The notes beneath the pieces were generated by a model. The model made no database searches, was not told the origin of the DNA, and worked only from the letters and a program-made list of their open reading frames with translations. The position numbers were made by a program, and so were the translations under genes. 64,000 bases of DNA from Paenibacillus pectinilyticus (GTDB lineage Bacteria; Bacillota; Bacilli; Paenibacillales; NBRC-103111). Shown piece after piece: positions 42,281 through 51,660 of this stretch (the stretch's first letter is position 1; each line of letters opens with the position of its first letter). The stretch spans positions 352,087 through 416,086 of the forward strand of contig NZ_LYPC01000022.1 in assembly GCF_001700435.1 (NCBI RefSeq), read 5' to 3'.

Positions 42281-42843
42281 TCAGTTAGCCTCCTTTGCTG
42301 TGGCGACGCCCCATAGCAGTTTATCATTTTCGTCGATAGGATGCCAACTTTTTGTTGGCTCCTAAGCAATGATAGAGCACGAATAGCTTGTCCTATGGGT
42401 GATTGTATATAATTAATGATGCTTAAATCATTAATGTAGTTAATTAAATGTGCGGCTGTTTCCTTCAACCGATTCCGGTTGTTTTTACGATCTACCGGCT
42501 CTATCCAGCCAAATCCATCTCCTTTATATCGCGGGAAAACATGTATATGCACGTGATCTAAATCATTAAACGAACCGCCGTTTTGTAGGAGCGTGACCCC
42601 ATCTGGTTGAAATAAAGCTGTCAACACACGCGAGATTAACAGGGATGCTTTCATCAGAGCCAATGAAGTAATTTCATCAATGTCTGTTACTTCTGCATAA
42701 TGCTTCTTCGGAAGAATGAGCACATGGCCTTCATTCAACGGTGCGATGTCAAGGATGCAGGTTACCCATTCATTTTCGTACACGATATGCGCCTGAGCTT
42801 GTCCATTTGCTAACTGACACCCTAAGCATGTTGGTTCTATCAT
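42277..42843 (-). CDS. HIT family protein with C-terminal extension
   Basis: Histidine triad protein of 188 residues. The triad HVHIHVFPRYKGDGFGW is at about 96-112 and an N-terminal CLGC (8-11) could bind zinc. The enzyme core ends near residue 132; the remaining 55 residues (SIINYIQSPIGQAIRALSLLRSQQKVG...) are not typical of HIT proteins and may be a real extension or the product of a frameshift in an older gene end. AAAGGATG precedes the ATG. First gene of the ATGA-coupled trio with the DUF1871-like and 86-residue proteins. Confidence 0.85.
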   Translation of the reverse strand: MIEPTCLGCQLANGQAQAHIVYENEWVTCILDIAPLNEGHVLILPKKHYAEVTDIDEITSLALMKASLLISRVLTALFQPDGVTLLQNGGSFNDLDHVHIHVFPRYKGDGFGWIEPVDRKNNRNRLKETAAHLINYINDLSIINYIQSPIGQAIRALSLLRSQQKVGILSTKMINCYGASPQQRRLTE

Positions 42844-42929
42844 ATGTGGACATCCTTTCTATTCCCAAATTGTTATAGATATACAACAAACGGACGATCG
42901 TAGCCGGGAAGAACTAGCATGGCCCACGT

Positions 42930-43366
42930 TAGGCTCGGATTCCATGTTTTCAAACGGGTGTGGCTCGCATTAGGCTCGGATTCTGCGCTTTCGACCGGGC
43001 ACGGCTCACATTAGGCTCGGGTTCCGTGCTTTCGACCAGGCGCGGCCTGCGATAGGCTCGGGTTCCGTGCTTTCAATCAGGCGCGACCCCCGATAGGCTC
43101 GGGTTCTGCGCTTTCGACCGGGCACGGCCTGCGATAGGCTCGGGTTCCGTTCTTTCAAACGGGCGCGACCCCCGATAGGCTCGGGTTCCGTGCTTTCGAC
43201 CAGGCGCGACCCCCGATAGGCTCGGGTTCCGTGCTTTCGACCAGGCGCGACCCCCGATAGGCTCGGGTTCCGTGCTTTCGGGCAGGCGCGACCCCCGATA
43301 GGCTCGGGTTCCGTGCTTTCGTCCGAGCGCGCCCCGCGTTAAGCTCGGAATTCCGCGCTTAATCAC
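42930..43366. repeat. 41-bp tandem repeat array (about 10.6 copies)
   Basis: Copies of TAGGCTCGGGTTCCGTGCTT followed by TCG-ACCAGGCGCGACCCCCGA begin at 42930, 42971, 43012, 43053, 43094, 43135, 43176, 43217, 43258, 43299 and 43340, exactly 41 bases apart every time. Central copies at 43176 and 43217 are identical; outer ones are more diverged. The array is GC-rich, fills the gap between the HIT gene and the mmgB-like gene (42844-43362) and runs over the mmgB stop codon. No other feature is seen in this gap. Confidence 0.92.
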
Positions 43367-44214
43367 GCATACACATAAAATCCCTGCCCCGATTTACGCC
43401 CCAGACGCCCTGCTTTCACATATTTCCGTAATAACGGACATGGCCGATATTTTGGATCCTTAAAGCCTTCATAGAGGATTTCCATGATAGAAAGGCATGT
43501 ATCCAAACCAATAAAATCAGCCAACTCAAGCGGCCCCATCGGATGATTCATCCCGAGTTTCATCACCGTATCCACCGCTTCCACAGATGCAACGCCCTCG
43601 TACACGGTAAACACGGCTTCATTAATCATCGGCATTAGAATGCGATTCGATACAAACCCTGGGAAGTCCTGCACTTCTACAGGGGTTTTGCCAAACTCTT
43701 TACTAAGTTGAAAAATGGCATCAAACACATCCTGTGAAGTTTCTAGTCCACGAATAACTTCAATAAGCGGCATCACGGGAACAGGATTCATGAAATGCAT
43801 CCCTATAACCTGAGAAGGCCGTGATGTTGCCGCAGCGATTTCGGTGATCGGCAGCGAAGACGTATTTGTAGCTAAAATCACGCCCGGAGGACAAATCCTG
43901 TCCAACTTCTGGAAAAGGTTTGTTTTCCAAGCCATATTTTCAGAAATCGCTTCGATCACAAGATCCACCTTTGCTGCGTCAGTGACATCCTCCGTAGGCA
44001 AAATACGGCCGATTATACTTGTCTGCTCCTCTACTGTCAGCTTCCCTTTTTCCACACTTCTCGCAAGATGCTTTCGAATAACCAGCATCCCCTTGTCGAT
44101 GAAGGGCATCGTCAGATCATGCCACAGCACCTTTCTCCCAGCAGCGGCCGCTACTTGAACGATTCCACTTCCCATCTGTCCAGCTCCAACCACCATCACG
44201 GTTTGAATTGACAT
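43363..44214 (-). CDS. mmgB: 3-hydroxybutyryl-CoA dehydrogenase (MmgB-like)
   Basis: Soluble NAD-dependent dehydrogenase of about 283 residues that converts 3-hydroxyacyl-CoA to 3-oxoacyl-CoA in short-chain fatty acid oxidation. The NAD-binding motif is VVGAGQMGSGIVQVAAAAGR (8-27). The catalytic His/Glu pair is in GMHFMNPVPVMPLIEVIRG, and the C-terminal domain has NHPMGPLELADFIGLDTCL. The ATG at 44214 follows AGGAG by nine bases; the GTG before it is too near. Last gene of the mmg-type operon. Its stop codon lies within the last, incomplete unit of the 41-bp repeat array. Confidence 0.92.
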   Translation of the reverse strand: MSIQTVMVVGAGQMGSGIVQVAAAAGRKVLWHDLTMPFIDKGMLVIRKHLARSVEKGKLTVEEQTSIIGRILPTEDVTDAAKVDLVIEAISENMAWKTNLFQKLDRICPPGVILATNTSSLPITEIAAATSRPSQVIGMHFMNPVPVMPLIEVIRGLETSQDVFDAIFQLSKEFGKTPVEVQDFPGFVSNRILMPMINEAVFTVYEGVASVEAVDTVMKLGMNHPMGPLELADFIGLDTCLSIMEILYEGFKDPKYRPCPLLRKYVKAGRLGRKSGQGFYVYA

Positions 44215-44267
44215 CACCCACCACTCCTCTTTCAGCCAACTCTGCTTATGCCACTACTTCCCTATGA

Positions 44268-45434
44268 TTACTCTACATGAAGTAAAATTGCATCCCCTTG
44301 CGCGGTTCCGCTGCAAATGGCAGCGATCCCATAACCGCCGCCAATTCTGCGCAGCTCATGTAGGAGTGTCAGAATGATCCGTGTGCCGCTTGCACCTATC
44401 GGATGGCCGAGTGCAATCGCTCCGCCATTCACATTAACCCGCTGGGGATCCCATCCCAGTAGGCTTTCACTGGTCAGCACAACAGCGGCAAATGCTTCAT
44501 TTACCTCGAAACGGTCGATTTGGTCGAGTCTCATTCCAGTCTGTTGCAATAGCTTTCGAATCGCCAAACCTGGCGTCGTCGCGATGTAAGGCGCGCGCTC
44601 ACCCACACACGCGTGGCCAATTATTCTCGCCAACGGCCTCACCCCTTGGGCGGTAGCTGCATCCTTCGCCATCACAACCAAAGCGGCTGCACCATCATTC
44701 ACGCCGGGCGCATTCCCCGCAGTAATAGTGCCTTGCTTATCGAAGACGGGAGATAAAGCAGCAAGCTTTGTCAAACTTGTATCTGAACGAGGCCCCTCAT
44801 CGCGATCCAATACGGTCTTCCCAATGGAAACAGCAACAATTTCCTCTGCTAAAAAGCCATTGGCCATCGCTTGCAACGCGAATTGATGGCTGCGGAGCGC
44901 CCACTCGTCCTGCTCCTGACGTAGAACACTGAACTCCGCAGCCACTCGACTCCCATGTACAACCATGTGCACACGCTCGAAAGGGCACGTTAACCCATCA
45001 TGAATCATGAGATCAATGAGACGTTGTTCCCCCATCCGGGCTCCCCAACGAGCCTGCATCGTCAAATACGGCGCAGAGCTCATACTCTCCATGCCTCCCG
45101 CCACAAGCGTCGTGGCATCGCCTGCACGGATAATTTGATCCGCCATCGTTACACTGCGCATCCCAGACGCACACACTTTATTGATCGTCTCAGACGTAAC
45201 ACTCCAATCCAATCCCGCTCTGCGAGCCGCCTGACGGGCTGGATTTTGTCCTGCACCTCCCTGCAGCACCATGCCCATAAGAACTTCGTCGATGGACGAG
45301 GGATCCAGCGATGCGCGTCGTATAGCTTCTTGAATGGCCAGGCCGCCCAACTCGACAGCAGGTACATCTTTCAGGGACCCGCCGAATTTGCCAAATGGCG
45401 TTCTCGCCCCGCCAACAATAACGCTCTCCCGCAT
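44268..45434 (-). CDS. mmgA: Acetyl-CoA acetyltransferase (thiolase, MmgA-like)
   Basis: Soluble thiolase of about 388 residues that joins or splits acetyl-CoA and 3-oxoacyl-CoA. The nucleophile Cys88 is in INKVCASGMRSV, the His in GHPIGASGTR and the second Cys in AAICSGTAQGDA. The ATG at 45434 lies five bases after GGAGGTGA; the GTG at 45452 would lie upstream of that site and inside the end of the acyl-CoA dehydrogenase gene. The gene follows that dehydrogenase closely and precedes mmgB, so the last three genes form a complete short-chain beta-oxidation set apart from a hydratase. Confidence 0.93.
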   Translation of the reverse strand: MRESVIVGGARTPFGKFGGSLKDVPAVELGGLAIQEAIRRASLDPSSIDEVLMGMVLQGGAGQNPARQAARRAGLDWSVTSETINKVCASGMRSVTMADQIIRAGDATTLVAGGMESMSSAPYLTMQARWGARMGEQRLIDLMIHDGLTCPFERVHMVVHGSRVAAEFSVLRQEQDEWALRSHQFALQAMANGFLAEEIVAVSIGKTVLDRDEGPRSDTSLTKLAALSPVFDKQGTITAGNAPGVNDGAAALVVMAKDAATAQGVRPLARIIGHACVGERAPYIATTPGLAIRKLLQQTGMRLDQIDRFEVNEAFAAVVLTSESLLGWDPQRVNVNGGAIALGHPIGASGTRIILTLLHELRRIGGGYGIAAICSGTAQGDAILLHVE

Positions 45435-45452
45435 GATCCTCACCTCCTCCAC

Positions 45453-46610
45453 TCAAAACGCCCCATTCACCACTCGCGCAATCGCCCGCCGCTGCTCATC
45501 CATCGTGGCTTCAACCATTTGCAGCATTTTCGCATCTCGCAAATAGCGCTCGACGGGAAAAGCTTTCGTATACCCATAACCACCGTGGATTTGAACGGCT
45601 TCCAGTGTCACACCCATGGCCATTTCCCCAGCAAAAAGGTTGGTATTTGCCGTCTCGCCACTGCCACCGTTTTCAACCCCCTCACTCTCGCGCCAAGCCG
45701 CTTGATAGGTGAGCCATCTCGCCGCTTCAATTTGCGTAGCCATATTCGCAAGCTTGAAGGCGATCGCCTGCTGCTGCGCGATAGGCTTCCCGAATTGCTT
45801 GCGCGCCTTGGCATACGCTATTGCTGCATCCATGGCCGCTTGCGCTAGGCCAACAGCCAGAGCAGCGATACCGCTTCGAGCGCCCTCCAGCGTTCGAAGC
45901 GCAATCCGATGGCCATCCCCTTCCTCGCCGAGTCGATTATCTGCCGGGATGCGACAGCCATCCAGCTCTACAGACATGCTAGGTGACCCGCGTGTTCCGA
46001 GTTTCTGTTCACTTTTGCCTAGCATAAATCCAGGGGTGTCCTTCTCGATTAGAAAAGCCGTGCTCACGCTTGCCAATGGTCCATCTCCCATAGCTGCGAA
46101 CACGACGTACACATCCGCCTCCCCCGCATTGGGAACCAAAAACTTATCCCCCTGCAACACATAATGATCCCCGTCACGTCGCGTTTTGGTATGCAGTTCT
46201 CCCCCAGAGGTGCCCGTTAGATGCGCCAATTCCGTCCATGCATAGGCACCAAGCTTGCTCCCCTCTGCCATTGGACGCAGATACTTTATCTTCTGCTCCT
46301 CACGCCCGAACATCGAAATAGCTGCGCCAGCAAGCGAGCTATGGACGAAAAGGGAATATCCTGTTGAAGCACAAGCTCGCGCTAGTTCCTCCAGCACCAT
46401 GATGTTTGTTACGACATCAGATCCAAGCCCACCGTACGACTCCGCCCACGCAATCCCTGTCAATCCAAGCTTACCCATCACCTCAAATAATGGTCGATCG
46501 AATCGCTCCGTTTCATCTCGTAATGCCGCCCCTGGGGCAACCTCATCTATGGCAAATTCCCGTACCATTCTGCGAATCATTTCCAGTTCCTCTGAAAGGC
46601 TATAATCCAT
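45453..46610 (-). CDS. mmgC: Acyl-CoA dehydrogenase (MmgC-like)
   Basis: FAD-dependent dehydrogenase of 385 residues that forms the 2,3-double bond of acyl-CoA and passes electrons to electron transfer flavoprotein. FAD/substrate motifs include AYAWTELAHLTGTSGGELHTKTRRDGD and KARKQFGKPIAQQQAIAFKLANMATQ, and the C-terminal [20 protein letters not shown]. At the site where most family members have YEGTxEIQ with the catalytic Glu, this one has VEATMDEQ: the Glu is kept, its surroundings are not. GGAGGG precedes the ATG by a few bases. Confidence 0.9.
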   Translation of the reverse strand: MDYSLSEELEMIRRMVREFAIDEVAPGAALRDETERFDRPLFEVMGKLGLTGIAWAESYGGLGSDVVTNIMVLEELARACASTGYSLFVHSSLAGAAISMFGREEQKIKYLRPMAEGSKLGAYAWTELAHLTGTSGGELHTKTRRDGDHYVLQGDKFLVPNAGEADVYVVFAAMGDGPLASVSTAFLIEKDTPGFMLGKSEQKLGTRGSPSMSVELDGCRIPADNRLGEEGDGHRIALRTLEGARSGIAALAVGLAQAAMDAAIAYAKARKQFGKPIAQQQAIAFKLANMATQIEAARWLTYQAAWRESEGVENGGSGETANTNLFAGEMAMGVTLEAVQIHGGYGYTKAFPVERYLRDAKMLQMVEATMDEQRRAIARVVNGAF

Positions 46611-46737
46611 GTGGAGCCCTCCCTCAAGCCGCGACCTTACTCCAATCTACACCTTATCTTTTAGCACCTCACATACCACATACCACATACCCTATACCGT
46701 ATCCAATTCTTTTCATTTTTCTTTTATCTTAATCGCC

Positions 46738-47652
46738 CTATTCCTGCTCCCTCCCCACCCAACTTGATCTCGCAATCGTGCCATCTAACGCTTCATAATC
46801 CTCATACCTTATCGCCTTATACAACTCGCTTCGCGTCTGCATTTCATCTAATGAACCCTTCTGGGTGCCATGCGACCGAATGTCCTCAAAAACACGCTCA
46901 TAGGCTTTAGCAGCCACACGGAGTGAAGTTACTGGATAGAGTACCATGCGGAAGCCCCACTTCTCGAATTGTGCGGCCGTGTAATAAGGTGTCTTCCCAA
47001 ATTCGGTCATATTAGCTAAAAGAGGGGCATCCACTTCCCTCCGAAAATGTTGAAATTCCTCCTCTGTTTCTAATGCCTCTGGAAAAATCGCATCCGCACC
47101 AGCCGCGAGATACTCCTTCGCACGCGAAATCGCTTCCTCCATGCCGTATACACCCTTTGCATCAGTGCGCGCCAAGATATAAAGCGTTGGGCTCACGGTT
47201 TTGAGTGTGCGGATCTTTTGCACCATTTCCTCCGTTGAAATGAGCTTCTTTCCGCTAAGATGGCCGCATTTCTTTGGCATATCCTGATCTTCGATCTGCA
47301 CAGCAGCGACCTTCGCCTCGACCATCTCCTTAGCCGTCCTAGCGACATTCAAGATGCCGCCATAGCCGGTATCAATATCTACCAATAACGGTAATCCCGA
47401 AGCACGAACAAGCTCACGTGCGCGCTCCGCAACTTCATTGGAATAAATTAACCCTAAATCTGGCAGCCCTCTACTCGCCGTATACGCAGCCCCTGACAAA
47501 TAAAGCGCCTCAAATTGTGCGGCCTTAGCGATTCTAGCCGCCATGCCATCGTGGGTGCCTGGGATTTGAAGAATCGGACCCGCTTCTACAAGGCTGCGGA
47601 ACTGCAAAGCCAATTGTTGTTGACTAGGCTCCTCCTCAATGAGCCACGACAT
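46738..47652 (-). CDS. prpB: Methylisocitrate lyase (MmgF/PrpB)
   Basis: Soluble TIM-barrel lyase of about 304 residues that cleaves 2-methylisocitrate to pyruvate and succinate, the last step of the methylcitrate cycle. The signature KKCGHLSGKK has the catalytic Cys; metal-binding acidic residues are in DIDTGYGG and QIEDQDMPKKCGH. ALYLSGAAYTASRGLPDLGL is typical of PrpB. The ATG at 47652 has AGGTGATC three bases upstream; the GTG at 47661 lies inside that site. It is separated from the next gene by about 130 bases that contain a small ACATACC repeat but no evident terminator. Confidence 0.93.
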   Translation of the reverse strand: MSWLIEEEPSQQQLALQFRSLVEAGPILQIPGTHDGMAARIAKAAQFEALYLSGAAYTASRGLPDLGLIYSNEVAERARELVRASGLPLLVDIDTGYGGILNVARTAKEMVEAKVAAVQIEDQDMPKKCGHLSGKKLISTEEMVQKIRTLKTVSPTLYILARTDAKGVYGMEEAISRAKEYLAAGADAIFPEALETEEEFQHFRREVDAPLLANMTEFGKTPYYTAAQFEKWGFRMVLYPVTSLRVAAKAYERVFEDIRSHGTQKGSLDEMQTRSELYKAIRYEDYEALDGTIARSSWVGREQE

Positions 47653-47690
47653 TGTGATCACCTACCTCATACAGTTCCTCTGCATGTTTA

Positions 47691-49139
47691 TCAAATCACG
47701 AAAAGCGACATATAAGCAGGCACTGATGTCTGAATCAGCTTCTCATAATCAAGAGACAGCTTCATTATTTCTTCCGTTTGCTTACGTGGAAAACGAGTCT
47801 GCACATTGGCTTTGAACTTATCAATGACCTTGGGTAATCCCTCCGCACGCCGCCTACGGTGTCCGATCGGGTATTCACATACGATTTTACCTGTACTCGT
47901 GCCGTCTTTGAAAAAAATTTGAATCGCATTTGCGATTGAACGCTTATCTGGATCTAGATAATCTTTGCTGTATTGCTCGTTCTCCACGACGACCATACGC
48001 TCCCGCAGCGCATCAATCCGCGGATCGGAAGCTATATCATCCTCATAATGCTCAGCAGTTAACGTTCCGAATATCAATCCAATCGCCACCATGTACTGCA
48101 AGCAATGATCGCGATCTGCCGGATTATGCAAAGGCCCTTTTTTATCAATAATACGTAGGGCTGATTTGTGAGTTGTTAACATAACTTTTGTTATGTCACC
48201 TAATTGATTTTTCACACGCTCATGAAGGGTAAGTGCACACTCCACAGCGGTTTGCGCATGGAACTCCGCAGGAAACGAGATCTTGAATAAAATGTTCTCC
48301 ATCACATAGGAACCTAGCGGTCTTGCGAGCGTTAGCGTTTTGCCTTCATACAGCACATCTTGAAAGCCCCAGTTCGACGCCGTCAATGCTGACGCATAGC
48401 CCATCTCACCTCCAACAGCCATTAGTGCCAATCGCACCGCACGACTTGTGGCATCACCTGCTGCCCATGACTTCCTAGAACCCGTATTCGGCGCATGCCG
48501 ATACGTGCGCAAGCTCGCACCATCGATCCAAGCATTCGAAACGGCGTTGCATACCTCATCTAGGGTCCCCCCCAGCATCACCGTAACCACGGCGGTTGAG
48601 GCGATTTTCACCAGGTGTACATGATCTAAACCTACAGCATTCAAACTATTTTCGAGCGCGAGCACGCCTTGAATTTCATGCGCTTTGATGGCCATCGTTA
48701 AGACATCCTTCATGGAGTACGGCGTCCCGCCCTCTGCAATGCGTCTACGGCTGACATAATCAGCTACCGCCAGAATACTTCCCAAATTATCGGATGGATG
48801 CCCCCATTCTGCCGCTAACCAAGTGTCGTTATAATCAAGCCACCGTATCATACAGCCGATATTGAAGGCAGCCTGCACAGGGTCCAGCTCATAGCGTGTA
48901 CCAGGTACACGAGCTCCGCCAATTACATCTGCGCCTGGTACAATGGGGCCCAGATGCTTCGTACATGCGGGAAAACGCAGGGCAAGTAAACCTGTTCCGA
49001 GTGAATCCATTAACACATGCTGGGCAATGAGATACGCTTCTTCACTATCGATTTGCGCATGCAAGGCATACTCAGCAATCTCTACAATGAGCGGGTCGAA
49101 CACCATCTCCCTCTGCGGCAATTCATTGGGCGTACTCAT
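47691..49139 (-). CDS. prpD: 2-methylcitrate dehydratase (MmgE/PrpD)
   Basis: Soluble dehydratase of 482 residues that removes water from 2-methylcitrate to give methylaconitate in propionate breakdown. Full-length MmgE/PrpD pattern: [14 protein letters not shown] and [41 protein letters not shown] in the helical domain, [29 protein letters not shown] and [22 protein letters not shown] later. No iron-sulfur cluster is needed in this family. Its ATG overlaps the stop of the citrate synthase gene by four bases, so translation is coupled. Confidence 0.94.
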   Translation of the reverse strand: MSTPNELPQREMVFDPLIVEIAEYALHAQIDSEEAYLIAQHVLMDSLGTGLLALRFPACTKHLGPIVPGADVIGGARVPGTRYELDPVQAAFNIGCMIRWLDYNDTWLAAEWGHPSDNLGSILAVADYVSRRRIAEGGTPYSMKDVLTMAIKAHEIQGVLALENSLNAVGLDHVHLVKIASTAVVTVMLGGTLDEVCNAVSNAWIDGASLRTYRHAPNTGSRKSWAAGDATSRAVRLALMAVGGEMGYASALTASNWGFQDVLYEGKTLTLARPLGSYVMENILFKISFPAEFHAQTAVECALTLHERVKNQLGDITKVMLTTHKSALRIIDKKGPLHNPADRDHCLQYMVAIGLIFGTLTAEHYEDDIASDPRIDALRERMVVVENEQYSKDYLDPDKRSIANAIQIFFKDGTSTGKIVCEYPIGHRRRRAEGLPKVIDKFKANVQTRFPRKQTEEIMKLSLDYEKLIQTSVPAYMSLFVI

Positions 49140-50287
49140 TCGTTCTCGTCCTCACTTTCTGAAGAATTGCGCCGTAGTGGCGGATGTAGATCTCTTGCTC
49201 CGGTATACCGAACACGGGGGCGAAAAAGTCGATTATTCGCATGCTGCTCCATCACATGGGCCGAAATTCCGAGCGTTCTCGAAGCTAGAAATACGGGTGT
49301 GAACAGTTCAATCGGAATGCCCAGCAAGTAATAAACAGGCGCAGCATAGTAGTCTAAATTAGGATGCAGTCCCTTTTCGGTCCGCATAATCTCTTCTCCA
49401 CGCACGCACATATCATACAATTCGGGTTGATTGCACGTGACTGCGAGCTGAGCTAACGCCTCTTTCATAAGCAGTGCGCGTGGATCTGGTTTCCGCATAT
49501 ATACCCGATGTCCGAAGCCCATAATGCGCTCCTTGCGTGCAAGCTTCGAACGAATCAAAACCTCAAGATCATCTTCCGAACCCGCTTCCAGCAGCATGTG
49601 CATGACAGCTTCATTCGCTCCGCCGTGCAGGGTTCCTTTCAAGGAGGCGACGGCGCCAACAAGCGCACCGTACAAATCCGATTGCGTAGAAGCAATCACG
49701 CGTGCCGTAAAACTCGAATTAGGCAGCTCATGCTCACTATAGACAATTAGAGATTGATCAAAAATCGCTTCCTCGATCGGAGTCGGAATCACCCCCGTAA
49801 TCATATACAGGAAGTTCGCTGAGTACGACAGTGCAGGATCGGGTTCTACCAGAGGCTGCTTCGTGATCGCACGGTAGCCATATGCAACAATTTGTGGCAC
49901 CTTGGCGAGCAGTCGGATCGCTTTTCGCTTATTCGCATCAGGAGATCGATCATCAAGCTCCTCATCAAAACTAGCAAGCGCTGAAATACCGGTACGCAGC
50001 ACATCCATCATATCCGCTTGATCGGGCATCAAGTGCAAAATAGCACGGACATTCGAGGGTAACCCATACACAGATTGAATTTGCGATTCGATTTCAAGAA
50101 GCCTTTGTCCACTAGGTAACGCACCCTCAAGCAGCAGCCCCACACAATCCAAATAGGTGACATGGCGCGCAAGCTCAATCAGATCATATCCGCGAATAAC
50201 GATTTCTTCCTTCTCGACATCGAGATATGAAATGCTGGTCTCATTGGCAATCACATGCTCAAGCCCAGGCAAGTAGTGATCACTCAT
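49136..50287 (-). CDS. prpC: 2-methylcitrate synthase / citrate synthase family (MmgD/PrpC)
   Basis: Soluble synthase of 383 residues that condenses propionyl-CoA (or acetyl-CoA) with oxaloacetate. Catalytic residues of the citrate synthase fold can be read: His in [14 protein letters not shown], His in [17 protein letters not shown] and Asp near [16 protein letters not shown]. The neighbours PrpD and PrpB indicate that 2-methylcitrate is the physiological product. AAGGGAG precedes the ATG. It follows the first acyl-CoA dehydrogenase gene by 17 bases. Confidence 0.93.
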   Translation of the reverse strand: MSDHYLPGLEHVIANETSISYLDVEKEEIVIRGYDLIELARHVTYLDCVGLLLEGALPSGQRLLEIESQIQSVYGLPSNVRAILHLMPDQADMMDVLRTGISALASFDEELDDRSPDANKRKAIRLLAKVPQIVAYGYRAITKQPLVEPDPALSYSANFLYMITGVIPTPIEEAIFDQSLIVYSEHELPNSSFTARVIASTQSDLYGALVGAVASLKGTLHGGANEAVMHMLLEAGSEDDLEVLIRSKLARKERIMGFGHRVYMRKPDPRALLMKEALAQLAVTCNQPELYDMCVRGEEIMRTEKGLHPNLDYYAAPVYYLLGIPIELFTPVFLASRTLGISAHVMEQHANNRLFRPRVRYTGARDLHPPLRRNSSESEDENE

Positions 50288-50304
50288 GTTTTCGCTCTCC
50301 CTTC

Positions 50305-51438
50305 CTACGTGCTTTCAGAAAGCAGTAACCGCGAAATCACAATCCGCTGAATTTCATTCGTCCCTTCATAGATTTGTGTGACCTTTGCATCGCGCAAATA
50401 TCGCTCTACCTTCCTATCCTTCAAACATCCTGCAATCCCGCACAGTTGAACGGCTCTCAAACATACTTTCACAGCCGTATCGCTGGCAAAAAGCTTCGCT
50501 ATGGCAGCCTGCTTCCCGTACGTAAGCCCTTGGCTTTTGCGCCAAGCGGCTTGATAGGTCAGCAGCCTTGCGGCTTCAATGTGCGTCGCCATTTCCGAAC
50601 TATGAGCCTCAAACATTTCGCTGCTTCGCGCGTCAAATCCCGCTCCATAAGCCAGTACGGCGTCTAGTGCGCCTTGGGCGATGCCCGTGGCTTGCGCCGC
50701 AATGCCAATCCGCCCGCCATCTAGGCTGCGCATGGCGATGTGGAAGCCCTCTCCCTCCGGACCTAGGCGGTTCTCCGCAGGCACTCGGCAGTCCTCAAAC
50801 CTGAGCTCCATCGTGGTCGATGAGCGGATACCAAGCTTTTTTTCTTTGCTGCCGAAAATAAGCCCAGGGAACCCTTTCTCTACGATGAAGGCTGTGTAAC
50901 TCTTCTGCTTGTTTGCGACATCCGTCACTGCAAACACGATATACACCTCCGCCTCCCCGCCATTCGTAACGAATAGCTTGGAGCCGTTAAGCAAATAGGC
51001 ATCTCCTTCCTTCGTTGCTGTAGTTCGCATAGACCCGGCATCGGAGCCTGAATCGCTCTCTGTTAAACAATACGCGCCTAACAGCTTCCCTTCTGTGAGC
51101 GACTTTAAGTAGGTGCCTTTCTGCGCTTCCGTCCCATACGTATGAATCGCCCAACTAGCTAGCGACGTGTGCACGGAAAGCATCACTCCAGTAGAAGCAC
51201 ATACGCGAGATAGCTCCTCGATGACCATTGCGTAAGTCAGGAAATCGGCTCCAGCCCCGCCGTAAGCTTTTGGCCAAGGCAGTCCTGACCAACCAAGCTC
51301 GCCGATTCGGTCAAAAATCACACGATCAAACCGTTCCTCGTCATCCCTTTCTCCTGAAGTTGGTTCAATTTCCTTTAGAGCAAATTCACGAACCTTCGTA
51401 CGAATATCTTGCTGATCTGCAGTATAGGACAAGTGCAT
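50305..51438 (-). CDS. Acyl-CoA dehydrogenase, first gene of the mmg-type operon
   Basis: Flavin-dependent dehydrogenase of 377 residues, second of its kind in the operon. Motifs include [44 protein letters not shown] and the C-terminal [18 protein letters not shown] with the catalytic Glu. In place of the usual GGYGY loop it has CGIAGCLKD, so part of the substrate entrance differs. GAAGGAGGT precedes the ATG with perfect spacing. It reads first from the promoter region that holds the cre site; the two paralogues probably differ in chain length of the substrate. Confidence 0.91.
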   Translation of the reverse strand: MHLSYTADQQDIRTKVREFALKEIEPTSGERDDEERFDRVIFDRIGELGWSGLPWPKAYGGAGADFLTYAMVIEELSRVCASTGVMLSVHTSLASWAIHTYGTEAQKGTYLKSLTEGKLLGAYCLTESDSGSDAGSMRTTATKEGDAYLLNGSKLFVTNGGEAEVYIVFAVTDVANKQKSYTAFIVEKGFPGLIFGSKEKKLGIRSSTTMELRFEDCRVPAENRLGPEGEGFHIAMRSLDGGRIGIAAQATGIAQGALDAVLAYGAGFDARSSEMFEAHSSEMATHIEAARLLTYQAAWRKSQGLTYGKQAAIAKLFASDTAVKVCLRAVQLCGIAGCLKDRKVERYLRDAKVTQIYEGTNEIQRIVISRLLLSEST

Positions 51439-51521
51439 GCGACGACCTCCTTCGACTTACTCATGTTGTCATCTCCTGATTGGCCGAGGTTATTGGGTCG
51501 ATCGTTACAAGTAGGACAAGT

Positions 51522-51535
51522 TGTAAACGCTTTCA
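51522..51535. promoter_or_regulatory. CcpA cre site of the methylcitrate operon
   Basis: TGTAAACGCTTTCA matches the cre consensus TGWAARCGYTWWCA at all 14 positions and lies about 85 bases before the first start codon, beside AT-rich TATATT-type sequence that could be the -10 region. The mmg operon of Bacillus subtilis is also under CcpA control. Confidence 0.8.
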
Positions 51536-51617
51536 ATATATGTTATATATACACGCTTTGATTAGCCAATAGACTGTGCCTCGACAAAAAAACCATCACG
51601 AAAAGCAGCTCCCGCTA

Positions 51618-51657
51618 GATCGGATCTAGTAAGAGCTGACGACGACTTCCTAATAAC
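51618..51657 (-). terminator. Terminator after the sigma factor gene
   Basis: On the minus strand CAGCTC and GAGCTG enclose a second stem, CTAGATC/GATCTAG, followed by CTTTTCG and a later run of seven Ts. Confidence 0.75.
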
Positions 51658-51660
51658 CAT

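Noticed and set aside
42277-42410. HIT gene tail as proof of a frameshift
   Set aside because: The tail is odd, but its stop is coupled to the next gene as ATGA, so it is probably the real end.
43073-43366. 97-residue reading frame in the 41-bp array
   Set aside because: It is made of repeat units only, has no ribosome binding site, and all phases are open; I treat it as repeat DNA, not a gene.
45000-45848. 282-residue plus-strand reading frame
   Set aside because: It is antisense to the thiolase and acyl-CoA dehydrogenase genes, spans their junction, and has no domain pattern.
51439-51660. Sporulation SigE promoter before the mmg-type operon
   Set aside because: The Bacillus operon has one, but I could not find both boxes with proper spacing here.
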